Origin: Arcuatula senhousia
Taxonomy: Eukaryota > Mollusca > Bivalvia > Mytilida > Mytilidae
Length of the DNA stretch: 64,000 bases
Assembly (NCBI GenBank): GCA_963971305.1
Contig: OZ020311.1
Location: 5,332,001 to 5,396,000 of the forward strand
Direction of reading: 5' to 3'
The notes below the pieces were generated by a model. It did not search any database and had not been told where the DNA came from. It worked only from the letters and a program-made list of their open reading frames with translations. A program made the position numbers and the translations under genes. Positions 1 to 10,680 of the stretch are shown here, in pieces. Numbering within the stretch: position 1 is the stretch's first letter; every line of letters begins with the position of its first letter.

Positions 1-1274
1 CAGAAGTGATTTCTATGACGTACATAAACCCGGATTCAAATCTTAACAATACTGTTAAAATTACCGCTGTCATGAAAATTTTAAAACGATCTTTTGAAGA
101 AGAAATATTAAAATTAAAAGCGGATTTAATATCTCAAAAAATCGTTATTACAGTTCAAGATGACAAATCAAGTTATACAGTGAAAGCGCATGGTCAAGAA
201 ACTATTACTTCAGATACTGCACTTAATCAGGACATGCAGAAATCATCGATCTTTTCTGGATCCAAACTCTTGAATTATCATAGAATATATGATTTAATCA
301 TTCCAAGTGATATATCTGTCAGAACATTTTGTAAAAAGCCAATCATTCGAACAAGAAGGCTAAAGAACAAAGCATTAGAAGTTTACAACTTACAATGTGA
401 AAAACCTCCAAGAAACTCGAAAAGCATTTCCATTTTTGCTGTATTGACCTACATTTTATGCAGCATTTCGGTCCTGTCTCTGATTATCCTGGTCGTTTTC
501 AATAGAAGGCACAAACTATATGTTGATGTCCCTTCTTCAAATACAGAGAAAATAGCAGTGTCATTGATGTTGGCGAATATTCTCTTCATGGCTGGAATAA
601 GAGCTCCAAAAATCTACAAGATATGCTACATAATAAGCATTCTTCTACGTTATGTTTGGTTAGCTACTTTCTCGTTTACAACTCTTGCTGTTATCTATAT
701 CGTTTCAACGTTGCTCAGAATGAAAGCGAGGCGGATTCCGACCAGAAATATCAAATCAAAAGAGAGAAAGGTGATGACAGTAGTGGGATTACTGATACCG
801 TTATTAATTGTTGGACCAGCAGTAGCTATCGACCATGTCGGTCCGGCTTATCTGTCTCCGGGCTATGACCAAGGTGATTGTTTCCCGACCATGTATCCTG
901 GTAATGTTCTCTTTTTTACTGGTCCCGTCATAGCATCGATTTTCATAAATACAGTCTGCTTACTTTTGATTGTAATAAAATTACAAGTAATGAGCATGGA
1001 AATAAGTCAGATCCGTCGATCGCCCACATATGATGACGCAAAAATGTACCTCCGAATGTTGGTGTTATCTGGAATCTTTTGGACCACCGGTTTGCTAGCA
1101 GTACTTTATCAACTTGAATGGTTGGACTACATTTTCACCTTCACCTGCGGGCTTCATGGATTTTTCATATCGATCGCAAATTTAACAACCCGGCGGGCAA
1201 CAAGTAACAGGAAGCAGATGAAACTGTCCACCCCTATTAGAAAGTTTACATCCTCCACCGAGATGACCACTTAG
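1..1274 (+). CDS. Somatomedin-B/7TM receptor, copy A, terminal exon (partial at window edge)
   Basis: This is the 3' exon of a seven-helix receptor; its 5' part lies before the window. The frame is open from base 3 and ends at TAG 1272-1274. Seven hydrophobic segments are visible, the first beginning near base 435. The TM6 text FWTTGLLAVLYQL and the TM7 text CGLHGFFISIANL resemble class B (secretin/adhesion) GPCRs. No GPS cleavage motif is seen before TM1. The protein matches copies B and C closely but carries its own changes in the pre-TM1 region (for example EEEILKLKAD where B and C have EKEILKLKAD). It presumably sits in the plasma membrane; ligand and G protein are unknown. Splicing from an upstream somatomedin-B exon is inferred from copies B and C. 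Confidence 0.8.
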   Translation, partial: EVISMTYINPDSNLNNTVKITAVMKILKRSFEEEILKLKADLISQKIVITVQDDKSSYTVKAHGQETITSDTALNQDMQKSSIFSGSKLLNYHRIYDLIIPSDISVRTFCKKPIIRTRRLKNKALEVYNLQCEKPPRNSKSISIFAVLTYILCSISVLSLIILVVFNRRHKLYVDVPSSNTEKIAVSLMLANILFMAGIRAPKIYKICYIISILLRYVWLATFSFTTLAVIYIVSTLLRMKARRIPTRNIKSKERKVMTVVGLLIPLLIVGPAVAIDHVGPAYLSPGYDQGDCFPTMYPGNVLFFTGPVIASIFINTVCLLLIVIKLQVMSMEISQIRRSPTYDDAKMYLRMLVLSGIFWTTGLLAVLYQLEWLDYIFTFTCGLHGFFISIANLTTRRATSNRKQMKLSTPIRKFTSSTEMTT

Positions 1275-2133
1275 AACAATAGAGTCAGCTTTTGATTTTC
1301 CAAAGTGTATTGATTATTTTTAGTTTAACATGTAGATAATGTTAATGTTGTATTTATAAGATATATCTAGTAACTGATTATACATGTCAATTTATTACAA
1401 GAAGCAGAAGGAAAAGACAAAATCAGTCAACAAATACGATAATAACACAAAGAAACAGACAACATAAAACCAACACAAACAAAGCAACCCAAATTCAAGC
1501 TGTAAAAAGAGTGAGTCAATATGCTCCGGAAGGGATTAAATGCTTTTATGTGAAAGTTAACTCGATTAACTTTTGCTAAAATATTTGAGTCCAAAGAAAC
1601 TTTAGAATAAGATCAATTAGTCATTCCAAAAGAATCAAAACGAAAATAGCTATATGAATTAACTTTATCTGTATTAATTTACCTCATAGCCGAAAAAGAT
1701 GAATTTGTTCGAGCTCACATGTTATGGTTTGGGTAATATTTTGTGTTGATTATCTTAATGGGAAATGATTTAGATGGAGTAATCTGATTGTAAAATATAC
1801 ATTATTAAAAATAAGTATGAGTTATTAAACAACGCAAAAAGACTCGAATATGTAATATGTAAAGTTGAGTATGTTTCATGACCTTTTGTTATAACCAGTA
1901 AACATTATAGAAAACGACTGATGGCGTTGTAGTTATTCATTGCAAAACTATCGAATCCAATTAACATAAACATGATAAAAAAAAATTTTCTATTCTAGTC
2001 TGTTTGTGTTTTTCATGTTCCAAATGGTGTTTTAGTTATGTACATTTTGTACTCAGATGTTTACATTAAACAATTTCCCATTAAGACATCCAGCAAACAA
2101 TATGACCGAACCATGACCTTCGACCTCAAACAT
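1275..2133. other. 3' flank of receptor copy A
   Basis: No gene is seen. The stretch is nearly identical to 16691-17253 plus 20438-20757 in unit B, and similar to 51203-52075 in unit C. About 1399-1545 is a decayed copy of the dispersed repeat that forms the 3' end of the minus-strand Penelope-like elements; it includes the TGCTCCGGAAG core. Unit B has a LINE inserted at the place corresponding to about base 1813. Confidence 0.6.
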
Positions 2134-3434
2134 ATCAAAGCTTCTTTGACACCTTCGCTGTCAAAGAAGGTCAACAAGCATACTGCGACACTATTTATAA
2201 TCGTAGTGGAATTGACCATAGGTGGATTTTGAAAAACTCAAAAGATTTGTTAGATCATTTTAAATCTAGATCATTTTCTGAGCTTCACTCTTTGGAAACG
2301 TTTGATTTTTATACATTATACACTACCTTGCCACACGAAAAACTAAAATGTCGCCTGAAAAACTTCTCGAAAAAGCCTTTTCAAACTCAAGGAATTTTGT
2401 TGTTTTGGGTTATAATTCCACATTCTTTTCCAAAACATCTTTCAAAGATAAAATGTGTTACACACTGGAACAAGTTTGCAGTATGCTTGATTTCCTCATT
2501 GACAACATATTTGTCACCTTCGGAGGAGAGATTTTTCAACAACAAATCGGCATTCCAATGGGCACAAACTGTGCTCCTCTCCTCGCCGATTTGTTTTTAT
2601 ACTCTTACGAGACTGAATTTCTTCAGGGACTCGTAAAGAACAAGAAGATGAAAGAGGCAAGGTCATTTAATCTTACATTCAGATATATTGATGATGTCCT
2701 TTCTGTCAATAACACTTCATTTGGTAGTTGGATTCATTCAATATATCCACCGGAATTGGAGATTAAAGAGACCACCGAATCTAATTGCTTCACGTCTTTC
2801 TTGGATTTGCACCTCGAATTTGACTCAGGTGGTCATCTCAGTACTAAAATTTACGATAAACGAGACGATTTTAATTTTCAAATTATTAATTTTCCTAATC
2901 TACAGAGCAATATACCTACTTCTCCTGCATACGGTGTTTATATTTCTCAACTTATTCGATATGCCAGAGCTTGCACACATTTCACAGATTTTTTGATCAG
3001 ACAACGGTTTCTTCGTGACCGACTTTTGAAGCAGGGCTATAAGAAAATACGTCTCATACGATCACTAAAAAAATTCTTTCTTCGTTATCAGCCACTAGTA
3101 GAAAAGTTCAAAATTGAGATAAAAGATATGATAGTTAATTGTTTTAATTAGTGTTTGACTGGTCTGCTGTACTGAGATGATCACCTCAATATCCCTATTG
3201 TGTCTCACAACGATGTTGTGTTCTATGGTCATTACCGGATCCTAAGATCGCAATGGAAGAGGGAGGTTTGGCGCCATAAAACCTGGTTTAACCCACCATT
3301 TCGTTTGAAATGCCTGTACCAAGTCAGGACCATTACGATCCACCAGTTCTCCGGTATGACTGATTCGTTTTTGTCATTTTCTCTGGACTATGAGATTGAT
3401 CATTCAAGTTCGGTAGTTTTGTTATTACCTTTAA
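2134..3434 (+). mobile_element. Penelope-like retroelement, plus-strand family, 5'-truncated, private to unit A
   Basis: Units B (near 20760) and C (near 52075) run straight across this point, so they show the empty site. The insert starts inside a reverse transcriptase reading frame and ends with GGTAGTTTTGTTATTACCTT. The same 3' end closes the sister copy at 57103-58158, which also has a clean empty site. ATA may be duplicated at the two junctions. The element lacks its 5' part and no GIY-YIG endonuclease was seen. The family call rests on RT motifs only. Confidence 0.7.
2158..3151 (+). pseudogene. Penelope-like reverse transcriptase, broken
   Basis: RT motifs appear in order: FDFYTLYTTLPHEKL (motif A type), IGIPMGTNCAPLLADLFL (motif B), FRYIDDVLSVNN (catalytic DD, motif C) and SFLDLHLEF. 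The first part (to about base 2375) and the rest are in different frames, so a frameshift lies near 2340-2390. The second part is open from 2348 to TAG 3151. The usual Penelope N-terminal region and an endonuclease are missing because of 5' truncation. The ordering of motifs and the PMGTN-type motif B favour a Penelope-like origin over LINE or LTR RTs. It is very close to 57103-57876. Confidence 0.75.
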
Positions 3435-4417
3435 ATAATCAAACTTAATTACATTTTGGTAAAAATACACAAATTATACACCTAACAATATTTGTGAGAG
3501 CCAAAGAAGAAACGGTTTTACAAAAATACATAAAATGCAATTTGTTTTGTACATTTTATCCTGTAAAACATTAATGGGTATCCATTTTAGCATTGTGATA
3601 AATATGATCAAGCATAGGAATACAAATGACTACAAAGTTCCAGACAATAAATACAACCGCAAACACTTTGACACAAAAAGATAGCAATATTTTTTTTCAA
3701 ATCCCAGAAAGCAGATGTTCATGTTCGAATAATTTCAACAGAAATTTAAGGTAAAAAATAGTCGAATCCAATTTTAAAATATATCAAACATATATGAGTA
3801 TGATTCTGTGAATTAGTTTGGTTTTTACACTAGAATAGATAAAACAAATCTAAAGGAAGATCTAAATACTAAAAATGAAAGTCAGAAGTTGGACGACAAA
3901 ATATTAAAAAAGATAATCAACGAAAAAAAACTATTTATAAGAAGCAAATATATAGCAAAGGGAAGATCAAATGTAAATCCTTAAAAAAATTAAAAAACAA
4001 ACAGCATAACATACAAATCACATTCTAATATTACACTTTAACCGCAATCAGCATCGTAAAATGTAGATGTTCAGGAAGGTAAGTATTTCCTCCTTGCTGT
4101 AGCACCCAGGAGGGGGGTACTTTCCAATTTTAGTACGGGGACGTGCGGCAGCAGATGTACAAATGGTACCCAAATAAATACTAATATTCTCTGAATGTTG
4201 ATACCCAAATAAATAGTATGAATGATAATATTCTCTGGATTTTCATACCTAAATAAATAGTATATATAGTGATCATACTACCCACAAAAATGTACTCATT
4301 GTGGTAGAGCTAGAAACTTAGACACTTTATGCACGTGGATAATAGATTTAATAAACACGAGATAATTTATCAGGAATTTATTTACCAGAATTAATACTAA
4401 TATTTCACCCAGAATAT
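3435..4417. other. Shared flank of unit A, no gene seen
   Basis: AT-rich DNA that recurs as 20758-22292 in B (with a small TIR element added) and 52076-53740 in C (with a Penelope fragment added). Around 4075-4130 it carries a worn copy of the dispersed repeat with TTGCTGTAGCACCC. No coding potential was recognised. Confidence 0.5.
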
Positions 4418-4702
4418 TAATGAAGCAGAGGTACCAATGGGGTATCCGAATGTCAAAAGTCCGAAAGGGCAGAGACAAAACCAGTAAACACCAACAAGAA
4501 CGGAACAAAAACAGACAACATGTAAAATATGAAAACAAAATAACTGAATATCAATGATCAACAATGCGAACTCCAGTCGAAACAAGAGTGAACTCAGGTG
4601 CTCGTGAAGAGTAAGCGGTTCCTGCTTGCTATAGCCCACACGTCGCGTTGCCAATAGTCCATTCAGCGTGTCAAATCAGGTAAAGGAAGACAAAACAACA
4701 CC

Positions 4703-6499
4703 CTATGACAAACCAACATCTGTACTCATCTGAGAGATCGAAATCCCATATTTGTCTATAAGTGCATGATGTCTTCCGTTAAATTTCTTGAGTGAAGACA
4801 GCAACCGAGGAGCAACATCACCCTGTGTGAGCAATTTTTGCGTCAGACGTGTCACTTTGCTAAGGAAATCGATGTAAGTCCCGCATGCTCTGGAGTAACG
4901 AATTATTTGAGATACGTAAACTCCATAAGCTGGAGTGGATGGAATGTTGCTGCACAAGAAGGGAAAGTTGACGATTGGAAAGTTGAAGTCATCACGTTTG
5001 TCAGAGCCTTGTTGAAAGTCTTCCTTGAGAGCCAATTTCGAGATGTAGATCTAAATATGAAGCAGACTTCCTAGAATCCGTTGTGTCCTTTATCTCAAGC
5101 TCCTGGGGATATATGAGATGGAGAAAGTCACCAAATCGAGAATTGTTTAGTGAAAGGACATCATCAATATAACGGAACGTGAGGTTGAAAGAGAGAGCTA
5201 GTCTACGGTCTTTTTTGTCTAGAAGAGATTGTAAGAAGTCTGCTTCATATGAATGAAGAAACAAATCAGCAAGCAAAGGTGCACAATTAGTGTCCATTGG
5301 AATTCCTATTGTTTGCAGAAAAACACGTCCACCAAACTGAACAAATATGTTGTCAATAAGAAAGTTGAGCATGTCGATTATTTGGTCGTCTGTAAATTTG
5401 TTCTTTTTCTTAGACTCATTGATGACAAAGTAAGTCATGGTATAATCGACTACAAGAAAATTGTACCTGCGTTTTCCATTCTTTGTGAAAAAGCTGCGTT
5501 TAATCAGCTGTGCCAATCGCGATTTCAGTTGTTCATGTGGAATAGAAGTGTAAAGTGTGGAGAAATCGAATGTTTTGATGCTGTTACAAGATGAAAGAAG
5601 CAAAGGTGTACCAAAGGGGTAATCAGTATCATAAAACCGTAAAGACAAAGACAAAACCGGCAGACAAAAAATCATCACAACAAAACAAACCACATATCAA
5701 CATAAAACACACACACACACATAACAACAAAACCGCATTCAGCAACGCGAACTCAAGTCGAAACGAGAGTGAACTCAGGTGCTCCGGAAGAGTAAGCAGT
5801 TCCTGCTTGCTATAGCACACCCGTCACGTTGCCAAAGATCGAGACTGATTTAGAGTTAAGAATCTCCATCAGTTCTTTCGAATTCTTCAGGATCCACATT
5901 TGATTGACACCATTTCTAGAATAACAACAATCGTAATATTTCTGGAGGCCGGATTTTATTGCCGTAAGTTTTGAAGTCAACAGAACTGAAAGAGGCTTAG
6001 TTGTACATTTGGATGACCCTGCAATGAAGCGCTGTTTGTATGGATTTTTATGTAATTTAGGAATCCAATACAGGGATGAAATGTCATCATTACTGCCACC
6101 AACAGAAAGGCCTAAGGAGGAAATGACAGATTCGTGATTGTCAATGATTTCCTCCTTAGACAGTTTTGTAGCCGTGTATGTGGTGCTATTGCTGGTACAA
6201 CCAACCCCAAATTCAGCTGTCAAACAATCAATATACTGTTTTTTGCACACAAAAATGATGTTATTTGGTGCTTTGCCTGCAGGTACAACAACATATTTGT
6301 CATGTAAGATGGACAATGTTTTGGCAACATCAGCGTTGCTGAAAATGGATGTTGCCTTAGTGCTCGTTGAGCCTTTCAAAGAATTGATTCTTTTCAAAAC
6401 CAATGACCTCGCAGCTTTCACCCATTCTGACAAAACGTCACATTCTTTCTCCTGTTCTTTTTTGGTCCATTTTCTGGCATAGTCCTCAACTGAATCCAT
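4703..6499 (-). pseudogene. Penelope-like reverse transcriptase, minus-strand family, interrupted
   Basis: Read from 6499 downward, the N-terminal block begins MDSVEDYARKW and leads to LYWIPKLHKNPYKQRF, matching the Penelope RT IPK-HK motif. After a nested repeat come FDFSTLYTSIPHEQL, an altered motif B in which PMGTN reads PMDTN, FRYIDDVLSLNN and SYLDLHLEI, then a frame change near 5010, then a C-terminal block ending at 4703. The insertion, the frameshift and the motif B change make activity very unlikely. Copies at 7962-9691, 22620-23837, 29909-30712 and 52486-52964 belong to the same family. Confidence 0.75.
5595..5834 (-). repeat. Nested 3'-tail repeat of the minus-strand Penelope family
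   Basis: Unit B reads straight through this point in the RT (near 23178), so the 240-base insert is private to A. It corresponds to the 3' UTR of the surrounding element family and includes the GTGCTCCGGAAGAGTAAGCA core. AAGATGAAA and AAGATCGAG at the two sides look like an imperfect target duplication. It contains a short CA run near 5708. It is either a severely 5'-truncated Penelope copy or a SINE-like parasite using the same tail. Confidence 0.65.
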
Positions 6500-6510
6500 A
6501 ATTGTTTTGA

Positions 6511-7679
6511 AAACATATTATTATCATATGTTAAATAAAACCTAAATAAATACAAGAAGATAAAAAATGACACCCCAAGTAAATATTAAAAATCTTAAAA
6601 TTACTACCCGAATTTGGCACACGTCCACGTATACCAACATATAGGAAGTAACCCCCCGGGCTATATTACACCCACCACGTTACCAAGAACTGATTCTAAG
6701 AAGGTCAAAAACGACAAAAGGACAAGCAAACTTTCTGTCAATCCAACATCTGTGCTCGCCTGAATGATTATAATTTTGCATGTGAATATCAGCCTTATGG
6801 TTTACCACAACAACTGGGGTGCAACAATACCTGCATAAGCAAAATCACAATATTTCCCACAAGCATTTGAATAACGATACTAAACACCATAAACTGGAGC
6901 TGATGTTATCATGTAACACAAAAATGGGAAGTTGATTACTGAGCGCTAGCTGAGAATCACCAATCGACTGATGTTAAAAGAAATCAAATATACCCATTTT
7001 AAATCCAACACAACACTTAAAACAATAATGGTTTTGGGGTCATCTCACAAAACCGACATGCTTGATCGATATAATGCGTTAAAATGACAATAAGTAAAAA
7101 GCTCATGGAAGTTTTAAAGTAAGTATCAAGTTATCAATATTTATGCCAAAAACACTAAATTCAAAGATTTTACCGAAATATTCAAATCATATCCTTTGCG
7201 TAATAAATTTTAAAGCGAATTTTTCATTTCCAATGGATTGTTTTTAAATTTGTGAGCTTTATAAAAAACATTACTATTAAATTCAGGACCAGAAATCGAC
7301 GTGTACAATTATTTTTTTCAATAAGAGATCGATACTTCTGGAATCGATAACCTTGTTTCAATATTTTTTAGTAATAAAACGGTTTTTATTATTAAAATCA
7401 GAGGCACCACTGCAGATCCAAGCATATCTTACTAACTACAAAATGTTATCCCCGTATGACGGCACAAGGGGAATTTATAGTAGGAAGATAAAGTCGTCAC
7501 ATTTATCATATACTTTGGTTTGTAATTTTCCGTTGATAATACTTAAATCTAAACCAAGAAATTGACTTCTATCACCGGTGACGTCAGATTTGTTCAAGGT
7601 TAATTTGGAAGGATAGATATCTGTAATACAATTAGAAAATGAAGGATTGTTGATTGCAAGAATGTCGTCTAAATATCTA
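6511..7679 (-). repeat. Ancient Penelope-like relic shared by units A, B and C
   Basis: Decayed retroelement DNA aligned with 23856-25296 in B and 54353-55358 in C, so its insertion predates the unit duplications. Short stretches of RT coding survive on the minus strand, for example RYLDDILAINNPSFSN near 7640 and VYDKCDDF near 7490. It is a different family from the younger minus-strand elements: NNPSFSNFITDIYP replaces NNSRFGDFLHLIYP. There are many stops; no functional gene. Confidence 0.6.
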
Positions 7680-9740
7680 AAGAAGCAGAAGTACCAATGG
7701 GGTATCCGAATGTCATAAGTCCGAAAGGGCAGAGACAAAACTAGTAAACACCAACAAGAACGGGACAAAAACAGACAACATGTAAAATATGAAAACACAA
7801 AACAACTGAATATCAATCAACAACGCGAACTCCAGTCGAAACAAGAGTGAACTCAGGTGCTCCGGAAGAGTAAGCAGTTCCTGCTTGCTATAGCCCACAC
7901 GTCGCGTTGCCAATAGTCCATTCAGCGTGTCAAATCAGGTAAAGGAAGACAAAACAACACCCTATGACAAACCAACATCTGTACTCATCTGAGAGATCGA
8001 AATCCCATATTTGTCTATAAGTGCATGATGTCTTCCGTATAATTTCTTGAGTGAAGACAGCAACCGACGAGCAACATAACCCTGTGTGAGCAATTTTGGC
8101 GTCAGACGTGTCGCTCTGCTAAGGAAATTGATGTAAGTCCCGCACGCTCTGGAGTAACGAATCAATTGAGATACGTAAACTCCATAAGCTGGAGCGGACG
8201 GAATGTTGCTACACAAGAAGGGGAAGTTGACGATTGGAAAGTTGAAGTCATCATGTTTGTCATAGAGCCTTGTTGAAAGTCTTCCTTGAAAGTCAATTTT
8301 GAGATGTAGATCTAAATATGAAGCAGACTTCCTAGATCTCAAGCTCCTGTGGATATATGAGATGGAGAAAGTCACCAAATCGAGAATTCTTTAGTGAAAG
8401 GACATCATCAATATAACGGAACGTGAGGTTGAAAGAGAGAGCTAGTCTACGGTCTTTTTTGTCTAGAAGAGATTGCAAGAAGTCTGCTTCATATGAATGA
8501 AGAAACAAATCAGCAAGCAAAGGTGCACAATTAGTGCACATTGGAATCCCTATTGTTTGCTGAAAAACACGTCCACCAAACTGAACAAATATGTTGTCAA
8601 TAAGAAAGTTGAGCATGTCGATTATTTGGTCGTCTGTAAATTTGTTCTTTTTCTTAGAATCATTGATGACAAACAAAGTAAGTCTTGGTATAATCGACAA
8701 CAAGAAATTTGTACCTGCGTTTTCCATTCTTTTAGAAAAAGCTGCGTTTAATCAGCTGTGCCAATCGCGATTTCAGTTGTTCATGTGGAATAGAAGTGTA
8801 AAGTGTGGAGAAATCGAATGTTTTGATGCTGTTACAAGACGAAACTGATTTAGAGTTAAGAATCTCCAGTTCTTTCGAATTCTTCAGGATCCACATTTGA
8901 TTGACACCGTTTCTAGAATAACAACAATCGTAATATTTCTGGAGGCCGGATTTTATTGCCGTAAGTATTGAAGTCAACAGAACTCAAAGAGGCTTAGTTG
9001 TACATTTGGATGACCCTGCAATGAAGCGCTGTTTGTATGGATTTTTATGTAATTTAGGAATCCATTATCATTATTTTCACCAACAGAAAGGCCGAAGGAG
9101 GAAATGGCAGATTTGTGATTGTCAATGATTTCCTCCTTAGACAGTTTTGTAGCCGTTTATGTGGTGCTATTGCTGATACAACCAACCCCCAATTCAGCTG
9201 TCAAACAGTCAATATAGTCTTTCTTGCACACAAAAATGATGTTATTTTTCGGCTTTGTCTGCAGGTAGAACAACATATTTGTCATGTAAGGTGGACAATG
9301 TTTTAGCAACATCAGTGTGCTGAAAATGGATATTGACTTAGTGCTCATTGAGCCTTTCAAAGAATTGATTATTTTTCAAACCCAATGACCTCACAGCTTT
9401 TACCCATTCTGACAAAACGTCACATTCTTTCTCCTGTGCTTTTTTGGCACATTTTCTGACATAGTCCTCAACTGAATCCATAATTGTTTTGAAATTATAG
9501 CTCCAGTTGATTCGTCTTTGCTCACGATATTTAGGTCCTTTAGCCAAAACATCGCGAAGTAAGTCATTTTCCATGATGTTGAGGTCACCAGTGATAACGT
9601 GGCCAGAGGGACCATATTTGAATGGGGACTTTTCACAGGTACGGTCTAGAGGTTTTGCTTTGAGGTCATTGATTTGGAAATCCCGCAACACTTGTTTATA
9701 GTTAAAAACCTATCTTATATTTCGATAGGTGTTTTATTTT
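7680..9740 (-). mobile_element. Penelope-like retroelement, minus-strand family, private to unit A
   Basis: It splits the old relic after AAATATCTAAA; units B and C continue uninterrupted there. The order along the minus strand is an N-terminal RT region from 9691, the RT core and C-terminus to 7962, and the 3' UTR to about 7682. It is the longest copy of this family here because it keeps the region upstream of MDSVEDY. A 38-39 bp tandem array adjoins its 5' side (9741-10015). Confidence 0.7.
7962..9691 (-). pseudogene. Penelope-like reverse transcriptase, frameshifted, most complete N-terminus
   Basis: The minus-strand reading starts near 9691 with a block containing LAKGPKYREQRRINW, found upstream of the MDSVEDY start in this family. 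It continues through a shifted segment (9157-9360), a segment with TFDFSTLYTSIPHEQL (8732-8977), the motif B/C segment with FRYIDDVLSLKN (8332-8727) and the C-terminus with NFPFLCSNIPSAPAYGVYVS (7962-8378). At least four frame breaks separate these. Motif B reads PMCTN instead of PMGTN. No GIY-YIG domain was recognised. Confidence 0.7.
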
Positions 9741-10015
9741 CTTTATCAACTATCCCAGTTCGTTAGTTTTGTTGTAACCTTTATCAACTATCCCAGTTCG
9801 TTAGTTTTGTTGTAACCTTTATCAAGTATCCCAGTTCAGGCGTTTTCTTGTTAACTTTACCAACTAAACCAGTTCTGTAGTTTTGTTGTTACATTAACCC
9901 ACTTACCCAGTTTGGTAGTTTTGTTGTTACATTAACCCACTTACCCAGTTCGGTAGTTTTGTTGTTACATTAACCCACTTACCCAGTTCGGTAGTTTTGT
10001 TGGTACCTTTCTTCG
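9741..10015. repeat. 38-39 bp tandem array related to Penelope 3' end
   Basis: About seven units in two sub-types, one with GTTTTGTTGTAACCTTTATC and one with GTTTTGTTGTTACATTAACC, each preceded by CCCAGTTCGGTA or a close variant. The core resembles the terminal GGTAGTTTTGTTATTACCTT of the plus-strand Penelope-like elements at 3434 and 58158. It sits next to the 5' end of the minus-strand element. Confidence 0.75.
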
Positions 10016-10124
10016 ATAGTTTGTAGTTACCTTTTACAACTTATTGGAAATATGCAATATATACTTAACAATAATTAAAACTTCTATATCTGCATAATTT
10101 TGTTAAAAGCTTACCTTTTATATG

Positions 10125-10680
10125 TACAAATGTCTTTTTGAAGCTGTATGTACAGTAGCATATTTGCATTTTTGAGATGAGGTGAATTTACTGTTTTACA
10201 TTCTACAAATTTTGATATTTCAGTTAGTCTGTGTTTGTCTGATGTCGTATTTTTCAAAAAATCATTTAGTATTGAGACTTGAGGAATCAAAAACTGACCC
10301 ATTCAGAAAAGGTATAGAAATTAAGATTTTCGAAACTGGGGTATCTATTTGTACAATGACTATTTTAAAAAAGCAATTAATTTTAGGATTACCAAATTTC
10401 CAGATAGTTTGACAGAACCTCATTTTGTGAACAAATTTAATGATAATGTTTTTTTAATAAAATTGAAACTTATTTTGAAAGATGTGGTTTCGACCCTGAA
10501 TTATTCTGTTCGTTCACTAAGTTTAAGGGGTGCTACCAGTGCGGGTAAAGCAGAATTACAAGATCACATGATTAAAGTTCTTGGTAGATGGAAATCAGAT
10601 AGTTATTGTAGATATCATGGATATATACATATTCTTCAGTCGTCAATAAGGTCAGCTCAGAAGAGGTTAATGTTTAACTA
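10125..10680 (+). pseudogene. Tyrosine recombinase fragment (DIRS/Crypton-like), degraded
   Basis: Three frame-shifted pieces read as a tyrosine recombinase C-terminal half. The first contains GEFTVLHSTNFDIS, the second LVLRLEESKTDPFRKG, and the third VRSLSLRGATSAG followed by QDHMIKVLGRWKSDSYCRY. The last resembles the H-x-x-R...LGRW-SD-Y-RY block around the catalytic nucleophile, with the usual histidine apparently replaced by Tyr (YSVRS). No RT, RNase H or split inverted repeats of a DIRS element were found nearby, so element type is open. The frame breaks and the missing N-terminal half mark it as a relic. Confidence 0.65.

Larger units (their letters stand above)
4418..6510 (-). mobile_element. 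Penelope-like retroelement, minus-strand family, shared by units A and B
   Basis: The element lies at the same place in B (22293-23855), whereas unit C (near 53745) shows the uninterrupted site. It was therefore present before A and B separated, or was copied between them. It has a 3' UTR of about 280 bases (4425-4700), an RT reading frame on the minus strand and a start near 6499. A copy of its own 3' tail family is nested at about 5595-5834. Ends are estimated from the comparison with C. Confidence 0.7.

Noticed and set aside
5253..5594. Plus-strand open frames opposite the Penelope RT (also at 8497, 22839 and 30461)
   Set aside because: They are antisense shadows of the conserved RT coding sequence.
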